DNA from: Spirochaetota bacterium
Lineage (GTDB): Bacteria > Spirochaetota > UBA4802 > JAGODF01
NCBI GenBank assembly: GCA_029974015.1
Contig: JARKUF010000041.1
Span: 1 to 64,000 of the forward strand
Direction of reading: 5' to 3'
DNA: 64,000 bases
The translations under genes and the position numbers were made by a program. Below, in pieces: positions 35,920-45,938 of this stretch (the stretch's first letter is position 1; every line of letters starts with the position of its first letter). The notes under the pieces were generated by a model. It saw only the letters and a list, made by a program, of their open reading frames with translations, was not told where the DNA came from and ran no database searches.

Positions 35920-37503
35920 TCACTGAGAAAAGAATATCTTCACAATATCGTTAAAGATAATAAAGACGCCAAGGAGTATGAGGAGCGTCATGCCAAAATA
36001 CTGGATTCGTTCCATCACCTTGTTGCTCAGGGGTTTTTTGCGGATAGCTTCGATGAGAAAGATAACAATATAGCTTCCGTCTACCATGGGAATAGGTAGA
36101 AGATTCATTATCATGAGGATGATGGAGATTTGCGCCATGAGGATGATGAAAGTCGAGAGCCCGCGATAGTATGCCACATCCCCGGCTATCTTCGCGATGA
36201 AGATGGGCCCCGAGAGGTTTTGCCGCACGTTGAGCTTTCCCGAGAAGAGCATCCCCAGCCCTTTAAGGTTCATGACGATGAAGTCGTACGGTTCGGTGAA
36301 GGCGCGCACAAAGCTTTCGCCCAAACCGTACCGCACCATAACCATGTCTTGCACGATGCCCGTCTCCACCCCCAGAAAGCCGAAGCTCCTGTAGCTGAAG
36401 ATGCCCTGCAAGGTCTCAGCGCCATTGGTGATCTTGAGAACATCGCCGCGGGTATCGCGCACCATTTTTAAAAACGCCGCATAGTCTGCAATCGGGAGGT
36501 CGTTGATCTTCACCTGCCCCGCCGCGATTCCCCTGCGTATCTTCTCGATGCCGTCGCCTTCAATGGTAACGGTTGTGTCCCTGCCCTTGAGCCTGGCGTT
36601 TTCCACCGGCTGCACAGTAACCACTTCGCGGAGAGCGGGCGCCGCTTCCAGCCGCACGGTCCGCCCGCCGCGCTCCACCTCGACGGCTATCCTTTTCCCC
36701 TGGCGCTCCTTAACATGGTTTATGAAATCGTTGGGGATGAGGACGGCTTTACCGTCGACGCTCCTTATCATGTCGCCGGGAAGAAAGCCCGCCGCTTCGG
36801 CGCTGCTCCCCGGCATGGTCTTCATCACCCGTACGCCGCTGATGAAAGGCATCACGCCGATGGTGAAGCGCCCTTTTTCCGACTGCTCCGGCGTCACGGT
36901 GAATTCCATCATCGTCCCGTCGCGATCGGCCCACACCCGGACGGGGCTCCCGTCCGAAAAGAAGATGCTCTTCTGGATGTCGGTGAACTGGTTCACCGGA
37001 TCATCGTTGATGCGTGCAATCCGGTCGCCGGTGCGGATGCCCGCCTTGCGCGCGGGCGACACGTACTTCTCCTGGCCCTGGGCCTCCACGGCGAACTCGT
37101 CTGCGAGGAGAATACGGCTGGACTCGCGCTCATAGCCCACCAGATTCATCGCGAAAAAGATGAGGATGCCGAGGAAGAGGTTAAAGAGCGGGCCCATCAC
37201 CACAGGCACTATCCTCTTCAGGGGAGGCGCCGAAAAGAACTCCCAGGGTTCCCCTTTACGTTCCTCTCCGGGCTCGTCGCCGTAAAACTGGCAGTATCCG
37301 CCAAGGGGGATGAGTGTCACCTGATAGGTGGTGTCGCCGATCTTTTTCTTCAAGATGCCCTTCCCATATCCCATGGAGAAGACCCTCGCCTTGATCCCCA
37401 CCATCTTTCCCCCCAGGAGGTGTCCCAGCTCGTGGACAAAAATACATATTCCCAGGAGCACCCCTGCCCCTAAGATCATGGTGATTACATAGCCAATAGA
37501 CAT
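35920..37503 (-). CDS. rseP: site-2 intramembrane protease RseP (M50)
   Basis: A 527-residue M50B metalloprotease. HELGH at residues 24-28 and LLPIPMVDGSY near the C-terminus are the zinc ligands, and two PDZ domains lie between (about 130-215 and 220-300). At 527 residues it is longer than the usual 420-450; the extra part is an extension of about 75 residues after the second PDZ (VTVQPVENARLKGRDTTVTI). It cleaves anti-sigma factors and signal-peptide remnants in the membrane. It is in the dxr-cdsA-uppS operon. Confidence 0.95.
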   Translation of the reverse strand: MSIGYVITMILGAGVLLGICIFVHELGHLLGGKMVGIKARVFSMGYGKGILKKKIGDTTYQVTLIPLGGYCQFYGDEPGEERKGEPWEFFSAPPLKRIVPVVMGPLFNLFLGILIFFAMNLVGYERESSRILLADEFAVEAQGQEKYVSPARKAGIRTGDRIARINDDPVNQFTDIQKSIFFSDGSPVRVWADRDGTMMEFTVTPEQSEKGRFTIGVMPFISGVRVMKTMPGSSAEAAGFLPGDMIRSVDGKAVLIPNDFINHVKERQGKRIAVEVERGGRTVRLEAAPALREVVTVQPVENARLKGRDTTVTIEGDGIEKIRRGIAAGQVKINDLPIADYAAFLKMVRDTRGDVLKITNGAETLQGIFSYRSFGFLGVETGIVQDMVMVRYGLGESFVRAFTEPYDFIVMNLKGLGMLFSGKLNVRQNLSGPIFIAKIAGDVAYYRGLSTFIILMAQISIILMIMNLLPIPMVDGSYIVIFLIEAIRKKPLSNKVMERIQYFGMTLLILLGVFIIFNDIVKIFFSQ

Positions 37504-37625
37504 TCCTTCCCTTCCTTATTCTCCAAATAGTACATTTTCCGGATTGTAAACCGGGCCGAAAAACGCCACAAAAATCCCAAATTTCGAACGATCAGCCTTA
37601 TAAGAGTATGCCTTTCGCTGTTTTG

Positions 37626-38789
37626 TTACCGCCCCTCTCCGAGCATGCGCGCCGTTTCGCGGCGCGCCCAGGCGTCGGCCTCCAGAATTTCATCGAGACG
37701 CGGCGATTCGATACAGCGATGTTCCTCCATAACCCGCTCCACGGTGCTCCATATCCCCGTGAAGGGTATCGCCTCCCGGAGGAAGGCGTCCACGCAAACC
37801 TCGTTGGACGCATTGAGGACCGCCGGCATGGTTCCGCCGCGCCTCCCGGCGCGGTAACACAGGTCCAGGGCCGGAAAGGCCGCTACGTCGGGACGGGAAA
37901 AATGCATTGCCCCAATTCCCGGCAGATCCAGCATCCCGAAGGGGTTCTGCTTCTTCTCCGGGTAGAAAAGCGCATTCAGTATCGGCATCGCCATATCGGT
38001 GACGCCCAGGTGGGCGTAGATAGCGCCGTCCCTGGTCTCCACCAGGGAGTGGACCACGCTTTCGGGGTGGAGCACCACATCTATATCGTCGTACTCCATC
38101 CCGAAAAGGTGGTGGGCCTCGATGACCTCAAGCCCCTTGTTCATCAGGGTCGCCGAGTCAATGGTGATCTTATTCCCCATGTCCCAGGTGGGATGCGCCA
38201 GGGCCTCCGCCGGTGTCACCTTTTCCAGTTCGTCCCTGGTTTTTCCGCGGAGGCTCCCTCCCGACGCGGTGAGGATGATCTTCCCCACCTCCCCGCGATG
38301 CAGCCTGTCCAGGAGGAGAAAGATCGCGCTGTGCTCGCTGTCCACAGGGATGAGTTCCACGCCGCAGTCCCTCACCAGCTCCATGAAACGGTCCCCGGCC
38401 ATCACGAGGGTCTCCTTATTGGCCAGGGCGATGCGACCTGTCCTGGGGATCGCCTCCAGGGTCGGCAAAAGCCCGGCGGCCCCCACTATTGCGGACACGA
38501 GGACGTCCGTATCGCGCCGTACAAGCTCCAGAATGCCCTCATCGCCCTCGAGGAATTTAACGCCGGGAAACTCCTTCACGAGGGCTGCGTATTCCGGGGA
38601 CGCCAGGGCTTCGAGGGACGTTACCGCCACCGCCTCGGGAGTAAATTCCCTGACCTGTTTCAATAGTTCGGGAATGTTGCCGCGGCAGGCGAGCCCCCTT
38701 AGCGAAAATTCCCCGGGAAAGGCCCGGAGGACACGCATCGTGGAAAGCCCGATGGAGCCCGTGGACCCGAGTATGGTCAGGGTCCTCAT
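37626..38789 (-). CDS. dxr: 1-deoxy-D-xylulose 5-phosphate reductoisomerase Dxr
   Basis: A 387-residue enzyme of the MEP isoprenoid pathway that makes MEP with NADPH and a divalent metal. Visible motifs: NADPH-binding ILGSTGSIGLSTM, IALANKETLVMAG, VDSEHSAIF, LTASGGSLRGK, WDMGNKITIDSATLMNKGLE and FGMEYDDIDVVLHPESVVHS. Length is normal. It is next to cdsA with a 6-bp gap. Confidence 0.97.
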   Translation of the reverse strand: MRTLTILGSTGSIGLSTMRVLRAFPGEFSLRGLACRGNIPELLKQVREFTPEAVAVTSLEALASPEYAALVKEFPGVKFLEGDEGILELVRRDTDVLVSAIVGAAGLLPTLEAIPRTGRIALANKETLVMAGDRFMELVRDCGVELIPVDSEHSAIFLLLDRLHRGEVGKIILTASGGSLRGKTRDELEKVTPAEALAHPTWDMGNKITIDSATLMNKGLEVIEAHHLFGMEYDDIDVVLHPESVVHSLVETRDGAIYAHLGVTDMAMPILNALFYPEKKQNPFGMLDLPGIGAMHFSRPDVAAFPALDLCYRAGRRGGTMPAVLNASNEVCVDAFLREAIPFTGIWSTVERVMEEHRCIESPRLDEILEADAWARRETARMLGEGR

Positions 38790-38795
38790 GGATGT

Positions 38796-39671
38796 CTACA
38801 GGGTGCCCCGCAAAACGAGATAGTAGTAAAACACCGGCGTGGTCAAGATCAGCGCGTCGAAAACGTCCCACATTCCGCCATGTCCCGGTATGATGGAGCC
38901 GGAATCCTTAATGGCCCCGTCCCGCTTAATCGCCGATTCCACCAGGTCTCCGATATGGCCTAAAACGGACAGCACCGAACCTAAAATCACCGCCTCGGCG
39001 TGGGAAAAAAGCGCAATGCCGGAGGTAGATATAATTACCTGATTGGCGATCACCATGGCAAGGACGCTGAAGAGGAGCCCGCAAAAATATCCTTCCCAGG
39101 ATTTGTTGGGCGATGCCGCGAAGTTCGTCTTGTGTTTTCCGGCAAGGACCCCGCCGAAGTACGCCGCGGTATCGTTTATCATCACCACGATGTTTAGAAC
39201 CAGAAGATACAAAAACCCATTGTTAAGCGATTTTATGAGTATGGCATGCGAAAAGAAAAGGACGAGATACACAAGGCCGAAGACGGTCACCGCTGTCGAG
39301 TAGATGCCGCCTTTCAGGGGACGGGCAAAAACCTGATAGATGAGCAGGGCCGCTATGAAAACCGTGACTACCAGCATGAGGGCCCGGGCGTCGAAATTGC
39401 GCACAAACCGCAGGCCTCCGAATGCGTACAGGTACATGAGCACGTTCACGGCAAAGCCCGCGGCGAAACCGAAGGGCATGTATGCCCTGTTGTCTTCGTC
39501 CTTCCACGCAATCTGGTAATACTCATAGAGGCACACCAGGGTGATGACGGACGACACCACAAGGACGGGAAGCGAGTAAAAACGGTCCGTGTACAGGCAG
39601 AGGACGTAAACCGGCAATGCCACCACCGCGCTAAGAATTCTAATTAAGGTCGCTTTCTTGACGTCGCTCAT
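38796..39671 (-). CDS. cdsA: phosphatidate cytidylyltransferase CdsA
   Basis: A 291-residue membrane enzyme that makes CDP-diacylglycerol. It has about eight hydrophobic helices, and the signature region SAIKRDGAIKDSGSIIPGHG followed by GMWDVFDALIL. The family usually has D-R-F/x-D after PGHGG; here Arg is Val (WDVFD). The ATG at 39669-39671 overlaps the uppS stop by 2 bp. Confidence 0.95.
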   Translation of the reverse strand: MSDVKKATLIRILSAVVALPVYVLCLYTDRFYSLPVLVVSSVITLVCLYEYYQIAWKDEDNRAYMPFGFAAGFAVNVLMYLYAFGGLRFVRNFDARALMLVVTVFIAALLIYQVFARPLKGGIYSTAVTVFGLVYLVLFFSHAILIKSLNNGFLYLLVLNIVVMINDTAAYFGGVLAGKHKTNFAASPNKSWEGYFCGLLFSVLAMVIANQVIISTSGIALFSHAEAVILGSVLSVLGHIGDLVESAIKRDGAIKDSGSIIPGHGGMWDVFDALILTTPVFYYYLVLRGTL

Positions 39672-40384
39672 AATCCTCCGAATCTCCTTTCTCTTTTCTG
39701 GTAGTCGTACAGGGCCCGGTAAAGATGGGACGCCCTGAAATCGGGCCACAGGACGTTCATGAAAACAAGCTCGGCATAGGCCAACCGCCACAGCATAAAA
39801 TTACTGATCCTGTATTCCCCGCTTGTGCGTATCATGAGGTCCACGTCGGGAAGGGAGGGGTTCCAGAGGAGGGAAGCCATTTTTTTTTCCGTGAGCAGCT
39901 CTCCCTCTTTCCTTTTCTTGAGCCATATGTTGACGCCCTCCAGGACTTCCTGGCGTCCCCCATAGTTGACGCAGAAATTGAGGGTGATGCGATTGTTTTT
40001 CGCCGTCCGGCCCAGGGTTTCCTCTATGACCTTCCTCGTGGACGACGGAATCCCTTTGAACACACCCGAGAAGAGGACCCGGACTCCTTTTTCATCGATC
40101 TTCCGGATGTGCGACTGGAAAAAAAGTTCCAGAAGCTCCCAGAGTCCTCTCACTTCCTCCCGGGGCCTGTTCCAGTTCTCCGTAGAAAAGGCGAAAAGCG
40201 AAAGATACCGTATGCCCACCCGGGCCGCGGCGTCGGCCACGGCCTCCACGACTTCGGCGCCGCGGCGATGGCCCTCTAATCTGGGCAGGGATTTTTTCTT
40301 CGCCCAACGCCCGTTCCCGTCCATGATAATGGCCACATGGGCGGGGATATTGCCGGGGTCCAACTGTGAGAGATAATCTTTCAT
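39668..40384 (-). CDS. uppS: undecaprenyl diphosphate synthase UppS
   Basis: A 238-residue cis-prenyltransferase that makes the C55 carrier for cell-wall synthesis. Motifs: IIMDGNGRWAKKKSLPRLEG, FAFSTENWNRP and the C-terminal DLMIRTSGEYRISNFMLWRL with YAELVF. The standard RTSGE/RISNF pair is present. It is coupled to cdsA. Confidence 0.97.
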   Translation of the reverse strand: MKDYLSQLDPGNIPAHVAIIMDGNGRWAKKKSLPRLEGHRRGAEVVEAVADAAARVGIRYLSLFAFSTENWNRPREEVRGLWELLELFFQSHIRKIDEKGVRVLFSGVFKGIPSSTRKVIEETLGRTAKNNRITLNFCVNYGGRQEVLEGVNIWLKKRKEGELLTEKKMASLLWNPSLPDVDLMIRTSGEYRISNFMLWRLAYAELVFMNVLWPDFRASHLYRALYDYQKRERRFGGL

Positions 40385-40394
40385 AGGAGAAAGG

Positions 40395-40952
40395 TCAGAT
40401 GCTGAGGATCTCCTTCTCTTTATTATTAGTCATGGCCTGCACTTCGTCAATACATTTATCCGTAAGCTTTTGAATGCGCGCCACGGCGTTTTTGGAGTCG
40501 TCCTCGGATATCTCCTTTTCCTTCTCCAGTTCCTTGATCATGTCGTTTCCGTCGCGCCGGACGTTCCGCACCGCCACACGGCATTCCTCGGCCTTCTGGC
40601 GGGCCAGCTTCACGTATTCCTTTCTCCGCTCCTCCGTAAGTTCGGGTATCTGGATCCGTATGAGATTACCGTCATTGTTGGGGTTTAACGAAAGGTCCGA
40701 TTTCAGTATGGCCTTCTCGATTTCCCCCAGATTGGACCTGTCCCAGGGCTGTATCACTACGAGGCGCGGTTCCGGACACGATATGGTGGCCACCTGGTTT
40801 AAGGGCATTTCAGAACCGTAGACGCTCACCCGAATGCCGTTGAAAAGGGACGGATTGGCCCTTCCGGTCCGGATGGCGGCGAACTCTCTTTCGAGGCTTT
40901 TCAGGCTTTTTTGCATCCGTTCGTCGACGTCCTTGATAATGTCTTCTATCAT
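40395..40952 (-). CDS. frr: ribosome recycling factor
   Basis: A 185-residue ribosome recycling factor, normal length. Features: FAAIRTGRANPSLFNGIRVS, YGSEMPLNQVATISCPEPRL and the hinge with PWDRSNLGEIEKAIL, then NDGNLIRIQIPELTEERRKE. It releases the 50S subunit with EF-G after termination. Confidence 0.97.
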   Translation of the reverse strand: MIEDIIKDVDERMQKSLKSLEREFAAIRTGRANPSLFNGIRVSVYGSEMPLNQVATISCPEPRLVVIQPWDRSNLGEIEKAILKSDLSLNPNNDGNLIRIQIPELTEERRKEYVKLARQKAEECRVAVRNVRRDGNDMIKELEKEKEISEDDSKNAVARIQKLTDKCIDEVQAMTNNKEKEILSI

Positions 40953-40971
40953 GGTCCCTCCTTCGAAGATA

Positions 40972-42295
<1,324 letters not shown>

Positions 42296-42338
42296 GTGCT
42301 TGCTCCTTACAATAAAATAATCAGAAAGAATATTCGAT

Positions 42339-42369
42339 GGGGAAGCTTAAAAAATTAATTTTAAAGCTT
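42339..42369. repeat. AT-rich inverted repeat between rpsB and tsf
   Basis: GGAAGCTT...AAAGCTTCC around an A/T centre, similar in sequence to the inverted repeat at 827-860. It could act as a partial terminator or processing site in the rpsB-tsf gap (42296-42448). Confidence 0.5.
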
Positions 42370-42385
42370 CCGGTAAAATGAACTA

Positions 42386-42441
42386 CAGGCAAACTCAGGG
42401 CCCGGGTTTTTCCGCCCGCCTTCAGCGGACGGAAAAACCTT
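42386..42441 (+). repeat. dispersed palindromic repeat, copy 6
   Basis: Left flank AGGCAAACTCAGGGCCCGGG followed by TTTTTCCGCCCGCC, TTC, and a slightly degenerate second arm AGCGGACGGAAAAA. The gap between rpsB and tsf holds this and the AT-rich repeat. Confidence 0.7.
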
Positions 42442-42448
42442 CACCATC

Positions 42449-43312
42449 CTACCGGGGATCCTCGTCCTCCATGTCGCCGTACTGTTCCTGGTATTTTTCC
42501 CGATAGTTTTCCTTCGCCTCGATCTCGCTTTTAATCTCCGAGGACCCTTCGTCCTCCTCGGCGGAAACCGCCTCGACCGCTTCTTCGGGTTCTTCGGCTT
42601 CCTCGAGGATATCGCCCTCCCCGGACTGCCCGCCGGACTTGCCGTCGATAATGGCCCTGGACATGACGTCGAGGAACAGGGCAATGGCCCTGATGGCGTC
42701 ATCGTTGCCCGGGATAGGGAAATCTATATCGTCGGGATTGCAGTTCGTATCGACCACGGCGAAGATGGGGATGCGGAGCTTTTTCGCTTCCTTGATGGCG
42801 ATGTCCTCCCGCTTGGGGTCAATGACGAAAAGCGCGTCGGGAAGCTTCGCCATGTCCTTGATGCCGTCCAGGACTTTTTTCTTCTTCGCGAGTTCGCGTT
42901 TGAGGTCCAGGATTTCCTTCTTGGTCTCGGCGTCCCACACGTCAGCCTCTTCCATCTTCTCCAGCTCCTTCAGGCGCTGGATAGACTTGCTCACGGTGTG
43001 ATAATTAGTAAGAAGCCCGCCGAGCCATCTTTCTGAAACATAGAACATGCCGCACTTCTGGGCGTATTCCGACACGGCCCCCTGGGCCTGTTTCTTGGTC
43101 CCCACGAAGAGCACCTTGCCGCCCGCCGAAGCGACGTCTTTCATGGCGTTGTAGGCGACCTTCAGCCTCTGCATGGTTTTTTGAAGGTCGATGATATGGA
43201 TCCCGTTGCGCGCGGTGAAAATAAACTGCGACATCCTGGGATTCCAGCGGCGCGTCTGGTGCCCAAAATGGACACCCGATTCCAATAGAGCTTTCATTGA
43301 TACAACTGACAA
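42449..43312 (-). CDS. rpsB: 30S ribosomal protein S2
   Basis: A 287-residue S2. The N-terminus [20 protein letters not shown] is standard. The likely initiation codon is a TTG at 43310-43312 (giving [10 protein letters not shown]), matching the conserved length of S2 N-termini; the ATG five codons later has no good ribosome site. Residues beyond about 235 form an acidic Glu-rich extension ([20 protein letters not shown] and onward), absent in many S2 proteins. It heads the tsf-pyrH-frr block. Confidence 0.95.
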   Translation of the reverse strand: MSVVSMKALLESGVHFGHQTRRWNPRMSQFIFTARNGIHIIDLQKTMQRLKVAYNAMKDVASAGGKVLFVGTKKQAQGAVSEYAQKCGMFYVSERWLGGLLTNYHTVSKSIQRLKELEKMEEADVWDAETKKEILDLKRELAKKKKVLDGIKDMAKLPDALFVIDPKREDIAIKEAKKLRIPIFAVVDTNCNPDDIDFPIPGNDDAIRAIALFLDVMSRAIIDGKSGGQSGEGDILEEAEEPEEAVEAVSAEEDEGSSEIKSEIEAKENYREKYQEQYGDMEDEDPR

Positions 43313-43590
43313 GGACGTTACCCCCTGTTCATTGAGATTGTGAGGGGCCCTTTCCCGGTTTCACGGGGAACGCCGCGAACAGGCCCTTCGCCCCTTCCCC
43401 AAAAAGGAAGGGGGCGCGGGAATGCGAAGACGCCCTTCCCGCTTGACCTCCCAGAGCAGGGAGGGATTGTAAAAAACGGACTTAATATTTTATCAGGGAA
43501 GGCAGCAACCGGCCCAGGCCGGTTTAATTCTTTCGCGTCCGCCTACGGGGTCCTGCCCCCGGAACGCGCGTAATGGCCGCGAGCGCGGCT

Positions 43591-43806
43591 TTATGCCTTT
43601 CTGAATACGAACGCGCCGGCAATCATGCCAGCCACAGCGCCGATATTGAGCCTTACGCTCAGGTTCACCACCTCGATATTAAAACCCAGGGGCGCCGTGA
43701 GGTTTTCCTTGAGGACCGACAGTGCCGGCACAAGCTTCGCGATGAGCACCGCCAGGGCCGATCCGAGGACTCCTCCCAGAAGGAGGAAGGCCACGAAATA
43801 GCCCAT
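43591..43806 (-). CDS. DUF4321-like small membrane protein
   Basis: A 71-residue protein with two hydrophobic helices (FLLLGGVLGSALAVLIAKLV and NIGAVAGMIAGAFVF) separated by a polar loop, fitting DUF4321, a small membrane family of unknown function. The ATG at 43804-43806 has AGGGGA just upstream; in-frame earlier starts at 43827 (ATG) or 43836 (TTG) lack a clear site. It may lead the rpsB block, but a 278-bp gap separates it from rpsB. Confidence 0.65.
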   Translation of the reverse strand: MGYFVAFLLLGGVLGSALAVLIAKLVPALSVLKENLTAPLGFNIEVVNLSVRLNIGAVAGMIAGAFVFRKA

Positions 43807-43897
43807 GTTTCCCCTGTCAAATGTCATTTTGTACAAATAGCTTTCAATACAGCTTTGGTGACAGTTTTGGTGTTACTTCCGGCGCACCCGGCATCTT

Positions 43898-43949
43898 TGT
43901 TCTCTCGCCCGCCGAAGGCGGTCTGGAGAACCTGCTTTTAGAGATTACC
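43898..43949 (+). repeat. dispersed palindromic repeat, copy 7
   Basis: TGTTCTCTCGCCCGCC, then GAA, then GGCGGTCTGGAGAA, followed by the right flank CTTTTAGAGATTACC. Both arms have diverged but the flank is intact. It lies in the gap between DUF4321 and proS, which holds no gene. Confidence 0.65.
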
Positions 43950-44062
43950 ATTTGTCAGGTTTGCCCTACCCGGGCTTTTGTCAAGCAGAATTGAAAATTT
44001 TTACCTCGCACCGAAGGGGCCCCGCACAGCGTTTTCATAACCCTAAAGAGGCTGCGGTAAAA

Positions 44063-44098
44063 GGCGCCCTGTCCCATAATATTTGTTGACAGGGCGCC
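44063..44098. other. strong hairpin upstream of proS
   Basis: A perfect 11-bp stem GGCGCCCTGTC/GACAGGGCGCC with a 14-nt loop. It has TTTT after it only on the minus strand and no gene on that strand reads into it. It could be a leader structure of proS; I see no T-box sequence. Confidence 0.45.
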
Positions 44099-44214
44099 AT
44101 TATCGTCGCACATGATAGGCCACGTTTGTGGGGCCGAACGCCCGGGTCCACGAGAATTTTTTTTACCGACGGTCTGCGCCGCTGTGCGGGCCAGGTTTCC
44201 CAAGAGGTAATGTC

Positions 44215-45936
44215 ATGAGGCTTTCCCGGTATCCCGTACCCACCCTGAAGGAAGACCCCTCCGACGCCGTCGTGGCGAGCCATCGCCTCATGATTCGGGC
44301 GGGGCTTGCGCGGAAGGAGGCGGCGGGGATGTACGTCTATCTTCCCCTGGGCCTGCGCGTCCTCAGAAAAATCATAGACATAGTCCGCCAGGAGATGGAC
44401 GCCGCCGGGGCAGTGGAGTTTCTCATGCCGGAGCTCACCACGGCGGACCTCTGGAAGGAATCGGGGCGCTGGGAAACCATGGGCCCGGAAATGATCCGCA
44501 TCAAAGACAGAAACGGCCTGGAGTACGCCCTGGCCCCCACCCATGAGGAGGCATTCACCGGGACGGTGCGGTCCATCATATCGTCCTATAAAGACCTTCC
44601 GCTTAACGCGTACCAGATCAACACGAAATTCCGCGATGAAATCCGCCCGCGCTACGGCGTCATTCGAAGCAAGGAGTTCATCATGAAGGACGCCTACTCC
44701 TTCGACATGGACGATGAGGGCCTCGAAAAATCCTACCAGGCCATGCGCACGGCCTACCGGAACATCTTCAAGCGATGCGGCCTCGAAACCATCCCGGTGG
44801 AGGCCGATACCGGGACCATGGGGGGAAACCAGTCCGAGGAGTTCATGGTCCCATCGGAGATAGGCGAGGAGCTCCTCCTTCTCTGCGATTCCTGCGGCTA
44901 CCGGGCAAACCAGGAGAAGGCCGGGTTTGGAAGGGCCCCGGCGCCGGCGAAGGGCCCCTTTGAAGAATTGAAAGAAGTTTCGACTCCGGACGTGAAGACC
45001 ATAGACGATCTGGTGAAATTTTTCGGATGCGGCGCGGATATCTTTCTAAAAAGCATAATCTATATCGCCGACGGCGCCCCCGTCATGGCCGTCATCGCAG
45101 GGGACCGGGACATAAATGAACACAAGCTGAAAAGCTTCCTCGGCGCCTCGGAGCTGGACCTCGCTTCGGACTCCACCGTGGAGGAAGTAACGAAAGCCCC
45201 GGTGGGCTTCGCCGGACCCGTGAACGATTTTAAAATACGCACGGTCTTCGACATCGGCGTGAGGGACATTTCCAACGGCATCACGGGCGCCAACAAAAAG
45301 GACGTACACTACTCCGGCGTGAACCCCGGACGCGACTTCCACATTAAGGACGAGGCCGATATCGCCCTGGCCGTGGAGGAAGACCCCTGCCCGAAATGCG
45401 GCGCCGCCATGAAGGCGCGCCGGGGCATAGAAGTGGGACACATCTTCAAACTGGGAAACAAGTATTCGAAATCGATGGGCCTTACGGTCCTCGACGCACA
45501 GGGCAAGTCGGTGCACCCCATCATGGGATGTTATGGCATAGGCGTGAACCGCACCCTGGCCGCCATCATAGAACAACACCACGACGAGGGGGGCATCATC
45601 TGGCCCGTCACCGTGGCCCCCTTCCATGTGTGGCTCGTGGGCCTCGGCAAGGCGGAGGAAGAAATCCGCCAGGCCGACGAGATCTACGGCCTGATTCGCG
45701 AGGCCGGCATCGAGGTACTGTACGACGACCGGAAGCTCAGCCCGGGATTCAAATTTGGCGACGCCGACATGGTGGGACTTCCGGTCCGGGTGACTGTCGG
45801 GAAGAACTACTTCCAGACAGGCGAGGCCGAAGTGAAGCTCCGCTCTTCCGGGGCTGTCGAAAAGGTGCGGAAGGACGATATCGCGTCGCGCCTCTTCGCG
45901 CTCATCGAAACGGAGACCTCCCGTTTCCGGATTTGA
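44215..45936 (+). CDS. proS: prolyl-tRNA synthetase
   Basis: A 573-residue class II aminoacyl-tRNA synthetase of the bacterial (ProS type 1) form. Class II motifs: motif 2 FRDEIRPRYGVIRSKEFIMK (residues about 140), and motif 3 in GCYGIGVNRTLAAIIEQHHD, with the YbaK-like editing insert between (KSIIYIADGAPVMAVIAGDR). The ATG at 44215 has AGAGG upstream and the longer frame to 44128 is rejected. It is first of a rightward cluster. Confidence 0.97.
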   Translation: MRLSRYPVPTLKEDPSDAVVASHRLMIRAGLARKEAAGMYVYLPLGLRVLRKIIDIVRQEMDAAGAVEFLMPELTTADLWKESGRWETMGPEMIRIKDRNGLEYALAPTHEEAFTGTVRSIISSYKDLPLNAYQINTKFRDEIRPRYGVIRSKEFIMKDAYSFDMDDEGLEKSYQAMRTAYRNIFKRCGLETIPVEADTGTMGGNQSEEFMVPSEIGEELLLLCDSCGYRANQEKAGFGRAPAPAKGPFEELKEVSTPDVKTIDDLVKFFGCGADIFLKSIIYIADGAPVMAVIAGDRDINEHKLKSFLGASELDLASDSTVEEVTKAPVGFAGPVNDFKIRTVFDIGVRDISNGITGANKKDVHYSGVNPGRDFHIKDEADIALAVEEDPCPKCGAAMKARRGIEVGHIFKLGNKYSKSMGLTVLDAQGKSVHPIMGCYGIGVNRTLAAIIEQHHDEGGIIWPVTVAPFHVWLVGLGKAEEEIRQADEIYGLIREAGIEVLYDDRKLSPGFKFGDADMVGLPVRVTVGKNYFQTGEAEVKLRSSGAVEKVRKDDIASRLFALIETETSRFRI

Positions 45937-45938
45937 CG

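Noticed and set aside
37608-38666. 352-codon rightward open frame opposite dxr
   Set aside because: A shadow of the conserved dxr gene; its translation is His/Gly/Arg-rich with no domain.
43480-43530. Sequence CAGGGAAGGCAGCAACC, similar to the apical part of bacterial SRP RNA
   Set aside because: It lacks the short stem and GGAA tetraloop normally between CAGG and AGCA, and the flanks do not pair, so no SRP RNA is called.
44063-44098. Hairpin upstream of proS as a T-box or a terminator
   Set aside because: No T-box sequence or antiterminator alternative is seen, and the T run is only on the strand with no transcript source; kept as an unassigned hairpin.
45396-45938. Long open frame upstream of the exported protein at 45939, overlapping proS
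   Set aside because: It is the proS gene in another frame; its translation is Arg/His/Pro-rich and out of character.
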